DNA of 64,000 nt, from NCBI RefSeq assembly GCF_017313275.1, contig NZ_JAFLNM010000001.1, positions 744,001 through 808,000 on the forward strand, in the 5' to 3' direction. The translations under genes and the position numbers were made by a program. Under the pieces are notes generated by a model. It did not search any database and was not told the DNA's origin. It saw only the letters and a list, made by a program, of their open reading frames with translations. Source of the DNA: Flagellimonas profundi (lineage in GTDB: Bacteria > Bacteroidota > Bacteroidia > Flavobacteriales > Flavobacteriaceae). How positions within the stretch are numbered: position 1 is the first letter of the stretch; each line of letters starts with the position of its first letter. Shown here in pieces: positions 25,925 through 33,826 of the stretch.

Positions 25925-28219
25925 ATGAATTTGAAAAATGAAATGAAAAATATGTTAAGGAAAATTACAATGTTAATGGGGCTCCTCATTTCAAGTTCGG
26001 GAATTATTGCCCAAGTAGGCACAAACGGTTCGGATAGGAAGGAAGAAGGACGGCCTATTAAGGAATATAATCTCACTATAGAAGAGAATAAAATGACACT
26101 TGGTGGTATAAGTGCAAAAGCAATGTCCATCAACGGTAGTATTCCAGGACCTGTACTAGAATTTGATGAGGGAGACCTTGCCATAATCAACGTAACCAAT
26201 AAAATGGATGAAGAAACCTCAGTGCATTGGCACGGTTTGATACTTCCCAATTTTTACGATGGTGTACCCTATTTAACCACACCGCCCATTGAACCAGGAA
26301 CAACCTTTCAATACAGAATCCCAATCAACCAATCGGGCACGTATTGGTACCATTCCCATACAATGTTACAAGAGCAAAAGGGTGTTTATGGGTCTATTAT
26401 CATTCACCCAAAAGAAAAAACCTTTGAATACGATAAAGATTTGGTGGTGGTTTTATCCGATTGGACCGATGAAAAACCAATGAATGTATTGAGAAACCTT
26501 AAAAGAGGTAATGAGTGGTATCAAGTTAAAAAAGGTACTGCGGTTCCTCTTAGCAGGGTCATTTCAGAAGGAGCTCTTGGTGCCCAGCTTAAATTTTGGA
26601 GAGACCGTATGGAAGGTGCTGACATTGCAGACATTTATTACCCCGCATTTTTGTCCAACGGTAAAAAATTGGCGGGGTATCCAGAATTCAAGCCAGGTGA
26701 AAAAGTACGGCTTCGCTTCATCAACGCATCGGCCTCTACCTATTATTGGTTGGATTTTGGTGGCGGAAACCCTATGGTGGTATCTAGTGATGGCATTGAT
26801 GTACAACCAGTGTCCAAAAGCCGATTTCTATTTGGTATAGCCGAAACGTATGATGTTATTGTCACAATCCCCGAAGGCACCTTAGAAGTTACTGCAACGG
26901 CTCAAGATGGTTCTGGTCATACCTCTATACAATTAGGTAATGGCACCCTCTATCCAGCCAAAAGAATTGGCAGGCCTGATAAAGTAGAGATGATGAAGGA
27001 TATGGCCAAAATGGATATGAAAATGGGAGCCCCTGCAATGGTGGGCAACAAAAAAAAGAAAACACCGGAAGTCTTGATGCAGAAGTACGGGATGAATATG
27101 GATATGAAGGATGGCAAAATGGGTAATCAAATGGATATGAAGGCAAACGACCATATGGGTCACGATATGTCTATGATGCAAAAGGACACCGTGTCTTTCG
27201 ATTACAGCACACGTAAAACCTATTTCAACTATGATTTTTTGAAGGCAACCGAAAATACCACATTCAAGGCCGACTTACCCGTAAATGACATTCTGTTGAA
27301 CCTGACCGGAAATATGCAACGCTATGTATGGAGTATGAATGGCGTACCACTTTCAGAAACCGATAAAATAAAAATTAAAAGTGGCGAAGTAACCCGAATA
27401 ACACTTAACAACCTAACGATGATGCACCACCCAATGCATTTGCACGGTCATTATTTTAGGGTCGTTAACGAAAATGGTGAACGTTCGCCATTGAAGCATA
27501 CCGTTAATGTGCCACCAATGCAGAAAGTTGTCATAGAGTTCTACAACGAAGAGTACGGTGATTGGTTCTTTCATTGTCACGTCCTATATCATATGATGGG
27601 AGGTATGGCAAGGGTTTTTAGTTATGATACCCCAAGGGATGAAAGAATGGAAGATTTTCCTGTTCAAAAACTCATTGATGAAACAGACCATTATTATTCC
27701 TGGGGATTGTTGCGTGCAGGTTCAAACTTTAATGAACTCTTTTTAACCTCTAGCAATATCCGTAACGAATTTGGATTGAGAGCAGAATTCGATTATGACA
27801 AAAATCTTGAAGCTGAAGTAAATTACAATAGGTATCTCAATGATTGGGTGCGTCTCTATGTGGGTGTTAATACCGAAACCGAAATACCAAATTCCTTCGA
27901 TGAGTTCAATACAGTTGGTCTTATTGGTGTAAAATACTTTACGCCTTATAGGTTCAATGTAGATGTGAGCATGGATAACCAGCTACGCCCAAGAATACGC
28001 TTGGACAGAGAACTATTGATTTTTCCAAGAATTTTTCTGGAAGGCGAATACGAATATAGAGCAGACTTTGGATGGGTTAATGATTTAGGAGATAGCTCTT
28101 ATGAAAGTGAAACACAATGGTTGGTAGGTCTTTCGTATATCCTCTCTAGAAATTTTTCAATACAGGGTAACTATAACAACCGATATGGTTGGGGTGGCGG
28201 TCTATTAGTACGATTTTAA
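25925..28219 (+). CDS. Multicopper oxidase fused to CopB-like outer-membrane barrel
   Basis: A 764-residue protein. After a signal (ending IIAQ) comes a three-domain laccase-type oxidase (about residues 50-600). All four copper motifs are present: HWHG (His101, His103), HSH (His143, His145), HPMHLHGH (His502-His509) and HCHVLYHM (His550-Met557). A Met/His-rich insertion lies at about 355-420. Residues about 605-764 are a separate beta-strand domain (VGLIGVKYFTPYRFNVDV, RPRIRLDRELLIFPRIFLEGEYEYR, ending GGGLLVRF) that reads like CopB, the copper-resistance outer-membrane protein. In proteobacteria CopA and CopB are separate genes. The role is presumably oxidising Cu(I) to Cu(II) and sequestering it at the outer membrane. 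Confidence 0.9.
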   Translation: MNLKNEMKNMLRKITMLMGLLISSSGIIAQVGTNGSDRKEEGRPIKEYNLTIEENKMTLGGISAKAMSINGSIPGPVLEFDEGDLAIINVTNKMDEETSVHWHGLILPNFYDGVPYLTTPPIEPGTTFQYRIPINQSGTYWYHSHTMLQEQKGVYGSIIIHPKEKTFEYDKDLVVVLSDWTDEKPMNVLRNLKRGNEWYQVKKGTAVPLSRVISEGALGAQLKFWRDRMEGADIADIYYPAFLSNGKKLAGYPEFKPGEKVRLRFINASASTYYWLDFGGGNPMVVSSDGIDVQPVSKSRFLFGIAETYDVIVTIPEGTLEVTATAQDGSGHTSIQLGNGTLYPAKRIGRPDKVEMMKDMAKMDMKMGAPAMVGNKKKKTPEVLMQKYGMNMDMKDGKMGNQMDMKANDHMGHDMSMMQKDTVSFDYSTRKTYFNYDFLKATENTTFKADLPVNDILLNLTGNMQRYVWSMNGVPLSETDKIKIKSGEVTRITLNNLTMMHHPMHLHGHYFRVVNENGERSPLKHTVNVPPMQKVVIEFYNEEYGDWFFHCHVLYHMMGGMARVFSYDTPRDERMEDFPVQKLIDETDHYYSWGLLRAGSNFNELFLTSSNIRNEFGLRAEFDYDKNLEAEVNYNRYLNDWVRLYVGVNTETEIPNSFDEFNTVGLIGVKYFTPYRFNVDVSMDNQLRPRIRLDRELLIFPRIFLEGEYEYRADFGWVNDLGDSSYESETQWLVGLSYILSRNFSIQGNYNNRYGWGGGLLVRF

Positions 28220-28221
28220 AT

Positions 28222-29541
28222 ATGGCAGAGTATAAAAAAAATAGTCTCAGTTTAACAGGTGCTGTATCGTTAGGTACAGGTGTGATGATTGGTGCAGGGA
28301 TATTTGCATTATTAGGTCAGGTAGCTGAATTATCTGGACAATGGTTTCCCTATGCATTTTTGATAGGCGCCATTATTTCAGGTTTCAGTGCCTATACCTA
28401 CGTTAAAATGTCCAACGCCTATCCCTCTGCCGGAGGAATCGCTATGTATTTAAAAAAGATATATGGTAAAAGCGCGCTGACTGCTTCAGGGGCTTTATTA
28501 ATGGCGCTGTCTATGGTCATTAACGAAAGTTTGGTAGCCCGAACTTTTGGTTCATACACATTACAGTTATTTGATATAGGAGAAAATAGTATATGGGTGC
28601 CCATTTTAGGGGTAGTACTGTTGGTTGTTGCCTTTCTTATCAATATATCTGGTAACAATATTATTGGAAAGTCTTCTTTAGTTATGGCTATCCTCAAAAT
28701 TGGGGGTATAGCCATTTTTGCCATAGGTGGGCTTTGGGCAGCAGGATTTTCATTCTCAGAAGTAGTTCCATCAGAGAGTCTAACTGAATATCCTGTAACC
28801 AACTATCTAGGTGCTCTGGCGTTATCAATTTTAGCTTACAAAGGTTTTACGACAATCACCAATAGTGGTGGTGAAATTGTCAATCCAAATAAAAATGTTG
28901 GTCGAGCCATCATCATATCATTGCTTATCTGTACGGTCGTATATATGTTAGTGGCCTTTGCAGTCTCATCAAACCTTTCTATTGATGAAATTATAAAAGC
29001 TAAGGACTATTCATTAGCGGAAGCATCTAGACCTGCTTTCGGAAAATATGGACTCTGGTTTACAGTTGGTATTGCTATCGTATCGACAATATCAGGGGTT
29101 ATTGCCAGCATTTTTGCAGTATCAAGAATGACTGCAATGCTGACCGAAAAGGAATTGATTCCCCATGAACATTTTGGAATGCCGGGCAGGCTTCAAAAGC
29201 ACATGCTGGTCTATACAGTGGTTCTGGCTATAACCTTGACCGTTCTATTTGATCTTACGAGAATTGCCTCATTGGGTGCCATATTTTATTTGATTATGGA
29301 TATAGGAATCCATTGGGGGGTGTTTAAAAACCTTCGTAAGGATGTGAAGGCCAATCCTGCCGTTTTGATTACTGCAATTTTTCTCGACGCAGTCGTTCTT
29401 GGAGCTTTTTTATGGATAAAAGCGAGTAGTGACATTTTAGTAGTAGTTGTTGCAGCAATATTGATGGTACTAATTTATTTCGGTGAGAAGTGGTTTTTGA
29501 AACGGAATAAAAACAACGGGAAAGAGAATAAAAATATATAA
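28222..29541 (+). CDS. APC-family permease
   Basis: A 439-residue inner-membrane protein with about 12 hydrophobic helices. The N-terminal GTGVMIGAGIFALLGQVAELSG and SAGGIAMYLKKIYG match the amino acid-polyamine-organocation transporter family. The ATG at 28222 is chosen because it is two bases past the oxidase stop; the frame also opens inside that gene. The substrate is unknown; its place inside a copper locus is unusual, and a link to amino-acid ligands for copper would be speculation. Confidence 0.85.
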   Translation: MAEYKKNSLSLTGAVSLGTGVMIGAGIFALLGQVAELSGQWFPYAFLIGAIISGFSAYTYVKMSNAYPSAGGIAMYLKKIYGKSALTASGALLMALSMVINESLVARTFGSYTLQLFDIGENSIWVPILGVVLLVVAFLINISGNNIIGKSSLVMAILKIGGIAIFAIGGLWAAGFSFSEVVPSESLTEYPVTNYLGALALSILAYKGFTTITNSGGEIVNPNKNVGRAIIISLLICTVVYMLVAFAVSSNLSIDEIIKAKDYSLAEASRPAFGKYGLWFTVGIAIVSTISGVIASIFAVSRMTAMLTEKELIPHEHFGMPGRLQKHMLVYTVVLAITLTVLFDLTRIASLGAIFYLIMDIGIHWGVFKNLRKDVKANPAVLITAIFLDAVVLGAFLWIKASSDILVVVVAAILMVLIYFGEKWFLKRNKNNGKENKNI

Positions 29542-29570
29542 GAATGATGTATGAACCTTTAAAAATGAGA

Positions 29571-30134
29571 ATGATGAAAACAACAGTAAAAATTTTGATG
29601 TCAATTGTATTGATAGGAACAATGGTAGGTTGCAAATCAACCTTTAACGCTGCCGAGACCATGCAGGTCGAGGAGAATAAGAATGCCATTTACCAAGAGA
29701 TTATTTCAAACCCGGTCCAGTTTACCAATTTCCTTAGTGAGGCTAGAAAAAACGAAGAAGCCAAGAAAATACTCATGAAGTCCCATATGGAGCAGATGGA
29801 ATCTGGAAATATGAAAGCGATGATGGACAAAAACCCCGAAATGAAGGAAAAAATGCAGTCCCATATGCAGAAGATGATGGAAAAGAACCCTGAAATGAAG
29901 GAAAAGATGCAGTCCAAAATGCTCGATAGGATGATGGAAAGTGAAAAGGGCCGTAAGATGCTGATGGAAAAAATGCATAATAATGAAATGATGAAAAAAG
30001 ACATGAAAGAAAGAATGAAAAATATGATGGATGAGAATCCTGATATGATGGAAGAAATGATGCAGAAAATGATGGAAAAAAATCCAGGGATGATGAAAAA
30101 GATGAAAGAAAAAATGAAAAATAAAGGAGAGTAA
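29571..30134 (+). CDS. Met/Lys/Glu-rich repeat lipoprotein
   Basis: A 187-residue lipoprotein (lipobox MVGC). After a short N-terminal domain (YQEIISNPVQFTNFLSEARKNEEAKKIL) the rest is a charged, Met-rich helix of imperfect 18-residue repeats (MMDKNPEMKEKMQ, MMEKNPEMKEKMQ, MMDENPDMMEEMM, MMEKNPGMMKKM). Met pairs spaced along a helix suggest Cu(I)/Ag(I) binding in the periplasm; this is inferred from composition. The frame can be opened earlier, at 29544; the double ATG at 29571 gives the best signal peptide. Long opposite-strand frames here are artefacts. Confidence 0.8.
   Translation: MMKTTVKILMSIVLIGTMVGCKSTFNAAETMQVEENKNAIYQEIISNPVQFTNFLSEARKNEEAKKILMKSHMEQMESGNMKAMMDKNPEMKEKMQSHMQKMMEKNPEMKEKMQSKMLDRMMESEKGRKMLMEKMHNNEMMKKDMKERMKNMMDENPDMMEEMMQKMMEKNPGMMKKMKEKMKNKGE
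29820..29915 (+). repeat. 54-base tandem repeat inside Met-rich lipoprotein gene
   Basis: The block starting ATGATGGA at 29820 recurs at 29874, a period of 54 bases (18 codons), with only third-position and a few other changes. The two copies encode MMDKNPEMKEKMQS and MMEKNPEMKEKMQS. A more diverged unit recurs near 30070. This marks recent repeat expansion within the gene. Confidence 0.75.
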
Positions 30135-30190
30135 GCTCCCGAATGCCGTGCGGGATTGAAAACAGAAAATAACAATAAAATATTGCAATT

Positions 30191-30382
30191 ATGATGATGT
30201 GGTGGTGGATATTGATACCGGTCGTTTTGATATTGGCCGTTTTTATGTACAACGGACTAAATAGAAGACGCTACAGGAATACTGAAAATCCCATGGATAT
30301 CCTCGATAACCGTTTTGCCAAAGGCGAAATATCCAAAGAAGAGTATGAGGAACAAAAGAAAACGTTGAACACTAAAAATTGA
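30191..30382 (+). CDS. SHOCT-domain mini membrane protein
   Basis: A 63-residue protein with an aromatic N-terminus (MMMWWWILIPVV), one membrane helix and a SHOCT module (MDILDNRFAKGEISKEEYEEQK). It is the third SHOCT mini-protein of the window and resembles those at 1440 and 1704. It lies between the Met-rich lipoprotein and a DUF302 gene on one probable transcript, whose stop is followed by the next start after one base. Confidence 0.85.
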   Translation: MMMWWWILIPVVLILAVFMYNGLNRRRYRNTENPMDILDNRFAKGEISKEEYEEQKKTLNTKN

Positions 30383-30383
30383 G

Positions 30384-30773
30384 ATGATGAATTATTATTT
30401 CAGCAAAACCCTAAACGAAGACTTTGAAAGCGTCATCGATAAGGTAACGGAAGAATTGAAGAAAGAAGGTTTTGGCATCTTGACCGAAATTGATGTCAAA
30501 GAAACCTTGAAGAAGAAACTGGACGTGGATTTTAAAAAATACAGAATACTAGGTGCCTGCAATCCCCCCTATGCGCACAAGGCGTTGGAGGCAGAAGATA
30601 AGATAGGTACCATGCTGCCCTGCAATGTCATTGTGCAACAAATTGACGATAATAACGTAGAAGTGGCAGCAATAAATCCGATAGCTTCAATGCAAGCAGT
30701 TGAAAATGAAGAACTGAATGAGGTAGCCCAAGAAATAAAGTCCAAGTTGGAGGAAATAGTGGATCGTCTTTAA
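30384..30773 (+). CDS. DUF302 family protein
   Basis: A 129-residue soluble protein with the DUF302 pattern: YYFSKTLNEDFESVIDKVTEELKKEGFGILTEIDV near the start, then YRILGACNPPYAHKAL and GTMLPCNVIVQQ. The Cys in GACNPP and LPCN are family-typical. No signal peptide is visible, so it is probably cytoplasmic. DUF302 proteins form a small alpha/beta fold of unknown function and often neighbour metal or sulfur genes. A second DUF302 gene follows directly. Confidence 0.85.
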   Translation: MMNYYFSKTLNEDFESVIDKVTEELKKEGFGILTEIDVKETLKKKLDVDFKKYRILGACNPPYAHKALEAEDKIGTMLPCNVIVQQIDDNNVEVAAINPIASMQAVENEELNEVAQEIKSKLEEIVDRL

Positions 30774-30782
30774 AAAATACTT

Positions 30783-31253
30783 ATGGCTAAAAACGAAGAG
30801 CACAAAAAAAAGACTGCCCAACAAAATTATCGTGAAAGTATGAATACGAGCTATTGTGTCACGCGAAGATACAATCTGACATTTGAGGAAGCAATTGATA
30901 ATGTAAAGAATCAGCTCAAGAAATCAGGTCTCGATATCGTATCGGAATTTGATGTCAAGGAATATTTGGGGTCAATAATGAAAGATATGCCCAATCACTT
31001 TATTCTATTGGTCTGTGACCGAAATACTGCATCTGAGCTGATTGCTAATGATATTCAAATGGGCATTCTGTTTCCCTGTAACGTGACCATAAAAGAAGTA
31101 GAAGATAAATCAGTGGTAGAGGTTTCGATGGAGGACACCTCCGTTACCTGGTCATCTTCCCTCAAGAAAGATGTTGAAGAAATAGCGAAGAAAACGAAGG
31201 AAAATCTGGAAAAGGTCCTCAGCAATATCGGACCGACCAATGTCAAACTATAA
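30783..31253 (+). CDS. DUF302 family protein, second copy
   Basis: A 156-residue relative of the preceding protein with a charged N-terminal extension. Shared blocks are LTFEEAIDNVKNQLKKSGLDIVSEFDVKEYLG and GILFPCNVTIKE. It has lost the GACNPP segment; the equivalent region reads LLVCDRNTASELI. The tandem arrangement suggests a heteromer, by inference. It lies nine bases after the previous stop. Confidence 0.8.
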   Translation: MAKNEEHKKKTAQQNYRESMNTSYCVTRRYNLTFEEAIDNVKNQLKKSGLDIVSEFDVKEYLGSIMKDMPNHFILLVCDRNTASELIANDIQMGILFPCNVTIKEVEDKSVVEVSMEDTSVTWSSSLKKDVEEIAKKTKENLEKVLSNIGPTNVKL

Positions 31254-31274
31254 TAATCCTTAAATCAAATCAAA

Positions 31275-31877
31275 ATGAAAAAAGCAAACGCAACAACTGG
31301 AATTTTGGCCATGGCGATCATCGCCCTATCGGTCACATCTTGTAAAGACAAGAAAAAAGAGCAAGAAAGCCAAGATGGCCACCATATGGAACAAATGGAA
31401 GACAGCGGTACCATGGAAGACCATTCGCAGATGGACCATGGCGAAATGGCAATGATGTCATCTGAGGTCATTGCCGACTATCTCACGCTCAAAAATGCCC
31501 TTGTGTCCGATGACAAAGATGGGGCCGCAAAGGCGGGTGAAAAGTTGGAAAGCAGTCTAAAGCGCTTTGATATGGGCAAGTTCGGAGATGAGCAGCAAGA
31601 TGAGTTGAGAGACATCGTTGAAGATGCCACAGAACATGCTGAACATATAGCGAAAAGTGATATCGGGCACCAACGTGAACATTTTGATGTCTTGAGTAAA
31701 GACATTATTGACCTTCTGGCCATCACAGGTTCAGATCGAACGCTTTATCAGGCCTATTGCCCTATGTACAACAATAACAAAGGGGCGCAGTGGCTAAGTG
31801 CTTCCAAAGAGATCAAGAATCCCTATTATGGAAGCAAGATGATGACCTGCGGAGAGGTACAGAAGGAAATCAAATAA
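31275..31877 (+). CDS. DUF3347 lipoprotein
   Basis: A 200-residue lipoprotein (signal ending VTSC) with a His/Met-rich linker (DGHHMEQMEDSGTMEDHSQMDHGEM) and a DUF3347 domain (about residues 65-198) ending in YCPMYNNNKGAQWLS and NPYYGSKMMTCGEV. The same domain forms the C-terminus of the CusB-like adaptor and the protein at 32340. Cys, Met and His at the domain end are probable copper ligands. It is most likely a free periplasmic metal carrier that works with the pump. Confidence 0.85.
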   Translation: MKKANATTGILAMAIIALSVTSCKDKKKEQESQDGHHMEQMEDSGTMEDHSQMDHGEMAMMSSEVIADYLTLKNALVSDDKDGAAKAGEKLESSLKRFDMGKFGDEQQDELRDIVEDATEHAEHIAKSDIGHQREHFDVLSKDIIDLLAITGSDRTLYQAYCPMYNNNKGAQWLSASKEIKNPYYGSKMMTCGEVQKEIK

Positions 31878-32330
31878 ATGAAAGCGCTAAAACTCATAGG
31901 GATTGTCCTGCTCATTGGGTTTGTGATAATTCAGTTCTTTCCCACCAACCGCAACCAAAGCGACATGGTTCCGATCACCGATTTTATGCTGGTCAACAAT
32001 GTCCCTACGGAGTTGGAGGAAATGGTCAAGACTTCCTGTTATGACTGCCACAGCAACAACACTAACTATCCGTGGTACAATAAGGTACAGCCCATAGCTT
32101 GGTTTTTGCAGGGCCATGTCGAAGACGGAAAGGCAGAACTGAACTTCAACGAGTGGGACGATTACTCTGAGCGGCGCAAAAAGAGCAAGTTAAGGTCCAT
32201 TGTCAGCCAAGTGGAAGAGGGTGAGATGCCCTTGGCCTCCTATACCCTGATACATGGTGAGGCAAGGTTGTCAGATGCAGAAAAAAAGACCTTAATTGGA
32301 TTTATGACAAAACTTAAAGATAGTCTATAA
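31878..32330 (+). CDS. Haem-binding (Haem_bd) membrane-anchored protein
   Basis: A 150-residue protein with an N-terminal membrane anchor (residues 4-21) and the CYDCH motif (Cys54, Cys57, His58), followed by NNTNYPWYNKVQPIAWFLQGHVEDGK. This layout is characteristic of the Haem_bd family, c-type haem proteins facing the periplasm. It starts right after the stop of the DUF3347 gene, so they are coupled. The electron-transfer partner is unknown. Confidence 0.87.
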   Translation: MKALKLIGIVLLIGFVIIQFFPTNRNQSDMVPITDFMLVNNVPTELEEMVKTSCYDCHSNNTNYPWYNKVQPIAWFLQGHVEDGKAELNFNEWDDYSERRKKSKLRSIVSQVEEGEMPLASYTLIHGEARLSDAEKKTLIGFMTKLKDSL

Positions 32331-32339
32331 AGTACAGCA

Positions 32340-32858
32340 ATGAATAATATTAGAATGATATTGGCTTGTTTTCTTTTGACAGGAGCCACGATTTCAAGTG
32401 CCCAGCAGAAGATACAATTGAACCACGACCATAGTAAAATGGAAAAGAAACAGGTAGTGGTCGAATTCAGCGATGAAAATGTTGCTGATGCCTATGAACA
32501 TTATGAGCATCTCAAAAATGATTTGGTCGGGTCCAACCCAGGCGATGCCAAGAAAGCGGCGATGATGTTGGGCAAAGCCCTTGCTAAAATTGAGGGAGCG
32601 GAAACAGCTTTGGCAGTTTCGGCCCAGATAGCGGAAACCGATGATGTGCAATCGCAGCGGAAGGCATTTTCAAAATTGAGCGAAGCAATGGAATCTATTG
32701 TGAGGAGTAGCATAAAATCAGGCAAAATCTATAAGGACTATTGCCCGATGGCATTTAAAGAAGGAGCTTATTGGCTTTCGTCCATCGAGGATATCCGTAA
32801 TCCGTATTATGGAGCGCGAATGTTGAATTGTGGAAAGATAGAAGAAGTAATCCAATGA
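32340..32858 (+). CDS. Secreted DUF3347 protein
   Basis: A 172-residue protein with a cleavable signal (ending ISSAQ) and a DUF3347 domain closing with YCPMAFKEGAYWLS and NPYYGARMLNCGKIEEVI. Unlike the copy at 31275 it lacks a lipobox and has only a short His-Met leader (NHDHSKMEKK), so it may be freely soluble in the periplasm. It is the last gene before the first of three related hairpins. Confidence 0.85.
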   Translation: MNNIRMILACFLLTGATISSAQQKIQLNHDHSKMEKKQVVVEFSDENVADAYEHYEHLKNDLVGSNPGDAKKAAMMLGKALAKIEGAETALAVSAQIAETDDVQSQRKAFSKLSEAMESIVRSSIKSGKIYKDYCPMAFKEGAYWLSSIEDIRNPYYGARMLNCGKIEEVIQ

Positions 32859-32865
32859 TAGGCTC

Positions 32866-32928
32866 ACCTGTTGGGGAAGGGAAGATTTGAGAGGGCGATT
32901 AGTTAATGAAGCCCTTCCCCTAGCAGGT
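32866..32928 (+). repeat. Long hairpin element E1
   Basis: ACCTG (32866-32870) pairs with CAGGT (32924-32928). A small internal loop (TT/TAG) is followed by GGGGAAGGG (32873-32881) pairing with CCCTTCCCC (32912-32920). The 30-base loop contains GATTAGTTA. E2 at 33587-33647 has the same architecture and similar sequence. It lies 46 bases before the start of the next gene. Confidence 0.7.
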
Positions 32929-32973
32929 ACAGCACGAAATTTTTGTAATCAAAACCAGAAGCCTGAACCAAGT

Positions 32974-33501
32974 ATGGATACACTCAGCATAGCTATTCTT
33001 ATCATCCCGACCATTGTTCTTCTATTGGTAGTATTTGCTTATGTTCATTTTAAGGGGAAAGTCACCGATGTAAAAGAATATCGGCGGTACGTACTCAACA
33101 TAGCTTTCACTGCTTTTACGGTCAACCTGCTTTGGGAAATTGCCCATGGCACTTTGTACGAAGGGTTCGAATATGACTTGAAGCACATTGCATTTTGTAC
33201 CCTCGCATCGGTTGCCGATATGCTCATGGTGCTCTTGCTTTTTTTTGGTTTTGCAATAGTTTACAAAGACCTTTTTTGGATCGGGAGATTGAACACTCAA
33301 AGGCTGGTACTGCTAATTGCTGTTGGAACCATAGGTGCAATTTTGGCTGAAATATGGCATACAGGTAGGGGAGATTGGGCCTATGCGGCCAACATGCCTC
33401 TCCTTCCTTTTGTAAAAGTAGGGGTGTCTCCTGTGGTACAGTTTGCGCTATTGCCATGGCTGATATTTTCAGCTGTGGTAAAAAAGATGAAAAAGTCCTA
33501 G
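32974..33501 (+). CDS. Polytopic membrane protein, unknown family
   Basis: A 175-residue protein with about five hydrophobic helices. Conserved-looking loop features are NLLWEIAHGTLYEGF and the striking EIWHTGRGDWAYAANMPLLP, whose His, Arg, Asp and Trp may line a pocket. The ATG at 32974 is used because upstream codons overlap hairpin E1. I do not recognise the family. It is flanked by hairpins E1 (upstream) and E3 (overlapping its stop codon). Confidence 0.7.
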   Translation: MDTLSIAILIIPTIVLLLVVFAYVHFKGKVTDVKEYRRYVLNIAFTAFTVNLLWEIAHGTLYEGFEYDLKHIAFCTLASVADMLMVLLLFFGFAIVYKDLFWIGRLNTQRLVLLIAVGTIGAILAEIWHTGRGDWAYAANMPLLPFVKVGVSPVVQFALLPWLIFSAVVKKMKKS

Positions 33502-33566
33502 GTAGCTATCGCATTGAAAGCATGAATGGTTGGTTAGTTAGTTGACAATGTAGGTGTCTACCTAGG
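33497..33566 (+). repeat. Long hairpin element E3 overlapping a stop codon
   Basis: CCTAGGTAG (33497-33505) and CTACCTAGG (33558-33566) are perfect arms. An inner helix CATTG (33512-33516) with CAATG (33546-33550) follows an internal loop. The 29-base loop contains GGTTAGTTA, as in E1. The left arm includes the TAG stop of the preceding gene, so translation would disrupt it. Confidence 0.65.
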
Positions 33567-33586
33567 CAAAATTATAAGGACAAAGT

Positions 33587-33647
33587 CCTGTTATGGGAGG
33601 GGAGGTTTTGATTGATGGTTAGTGTTGGCATCCCTTCCCTTGACAGG
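33587..33647 (+). repeat. Long hairpin element E2
   Basis: CCTGT (33587-33591) pairs with ACAGG (33643-33647). After an internal loop, GGGAGGGGA (33595-33603) pairs with TCCCTTCCC (33631-33639), including one G-U pair. The loop contains GGTTAGT. Its layout and sequence parallel E1, with base changes that keep pairing. It ends 19 bases before the ATG at 33666, so it could control that gene's translation. Confidence 0.7.
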
Positions 33648-33665
33648 CACAATTAGAAAGAAACA

Positions 33666-33812
33666 ATGAAAGATTGTTGTAGCGACGATATTGGTGCAAA
33701 AGGCGGATTCACTTCTAAAATGAAAAAGTGGTTTGCCTATTCTATTTACATGTTGGCCGCACTGTTGTTTTTGGCCGCTCTGATTTTCCAAATGCTTGGC
33801 ATGGGATTTTAA
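33666..33812 (+). CDS. 48-residue Cys-Cys membrane peptide
   Basis: ATG at 33666 opens a 48-residue protein: MKDCCSDDIGAKGG, a basic stretch (KMKKW) and one strong membrane helix (about residues 24-45). The CC pair near the N-terminus may bind metal. It is followed 14 bases later by the ion-channel gene and preceded by hairpin E2. No family is recognised; a real gene is likely given the clear structure. Confidence 0.55.
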   Translation: MKDCCSDDIGAKGGFTSKMKKWFAYSIYMLAALLFLAALIFQMLGMGF

Positions 33813-33826
33813 ATTGAAATTTGGCT

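Noticed and set aside
29690..30252. Three long minus-strand frames opposite the Met-rich repeat lipoprotein
   Set aside because: Phe/His/Ser-rich artefacts of reversed ATG/AAA codons; the plus-strand frame is clearly the gene.
32866..33647. Interpretation of the hairpins as integron attC sites
   Set aside because: The RYYYAAC and GTTRRRY boxes are not at the ends of the stems, and no integrase or cassette array is present.
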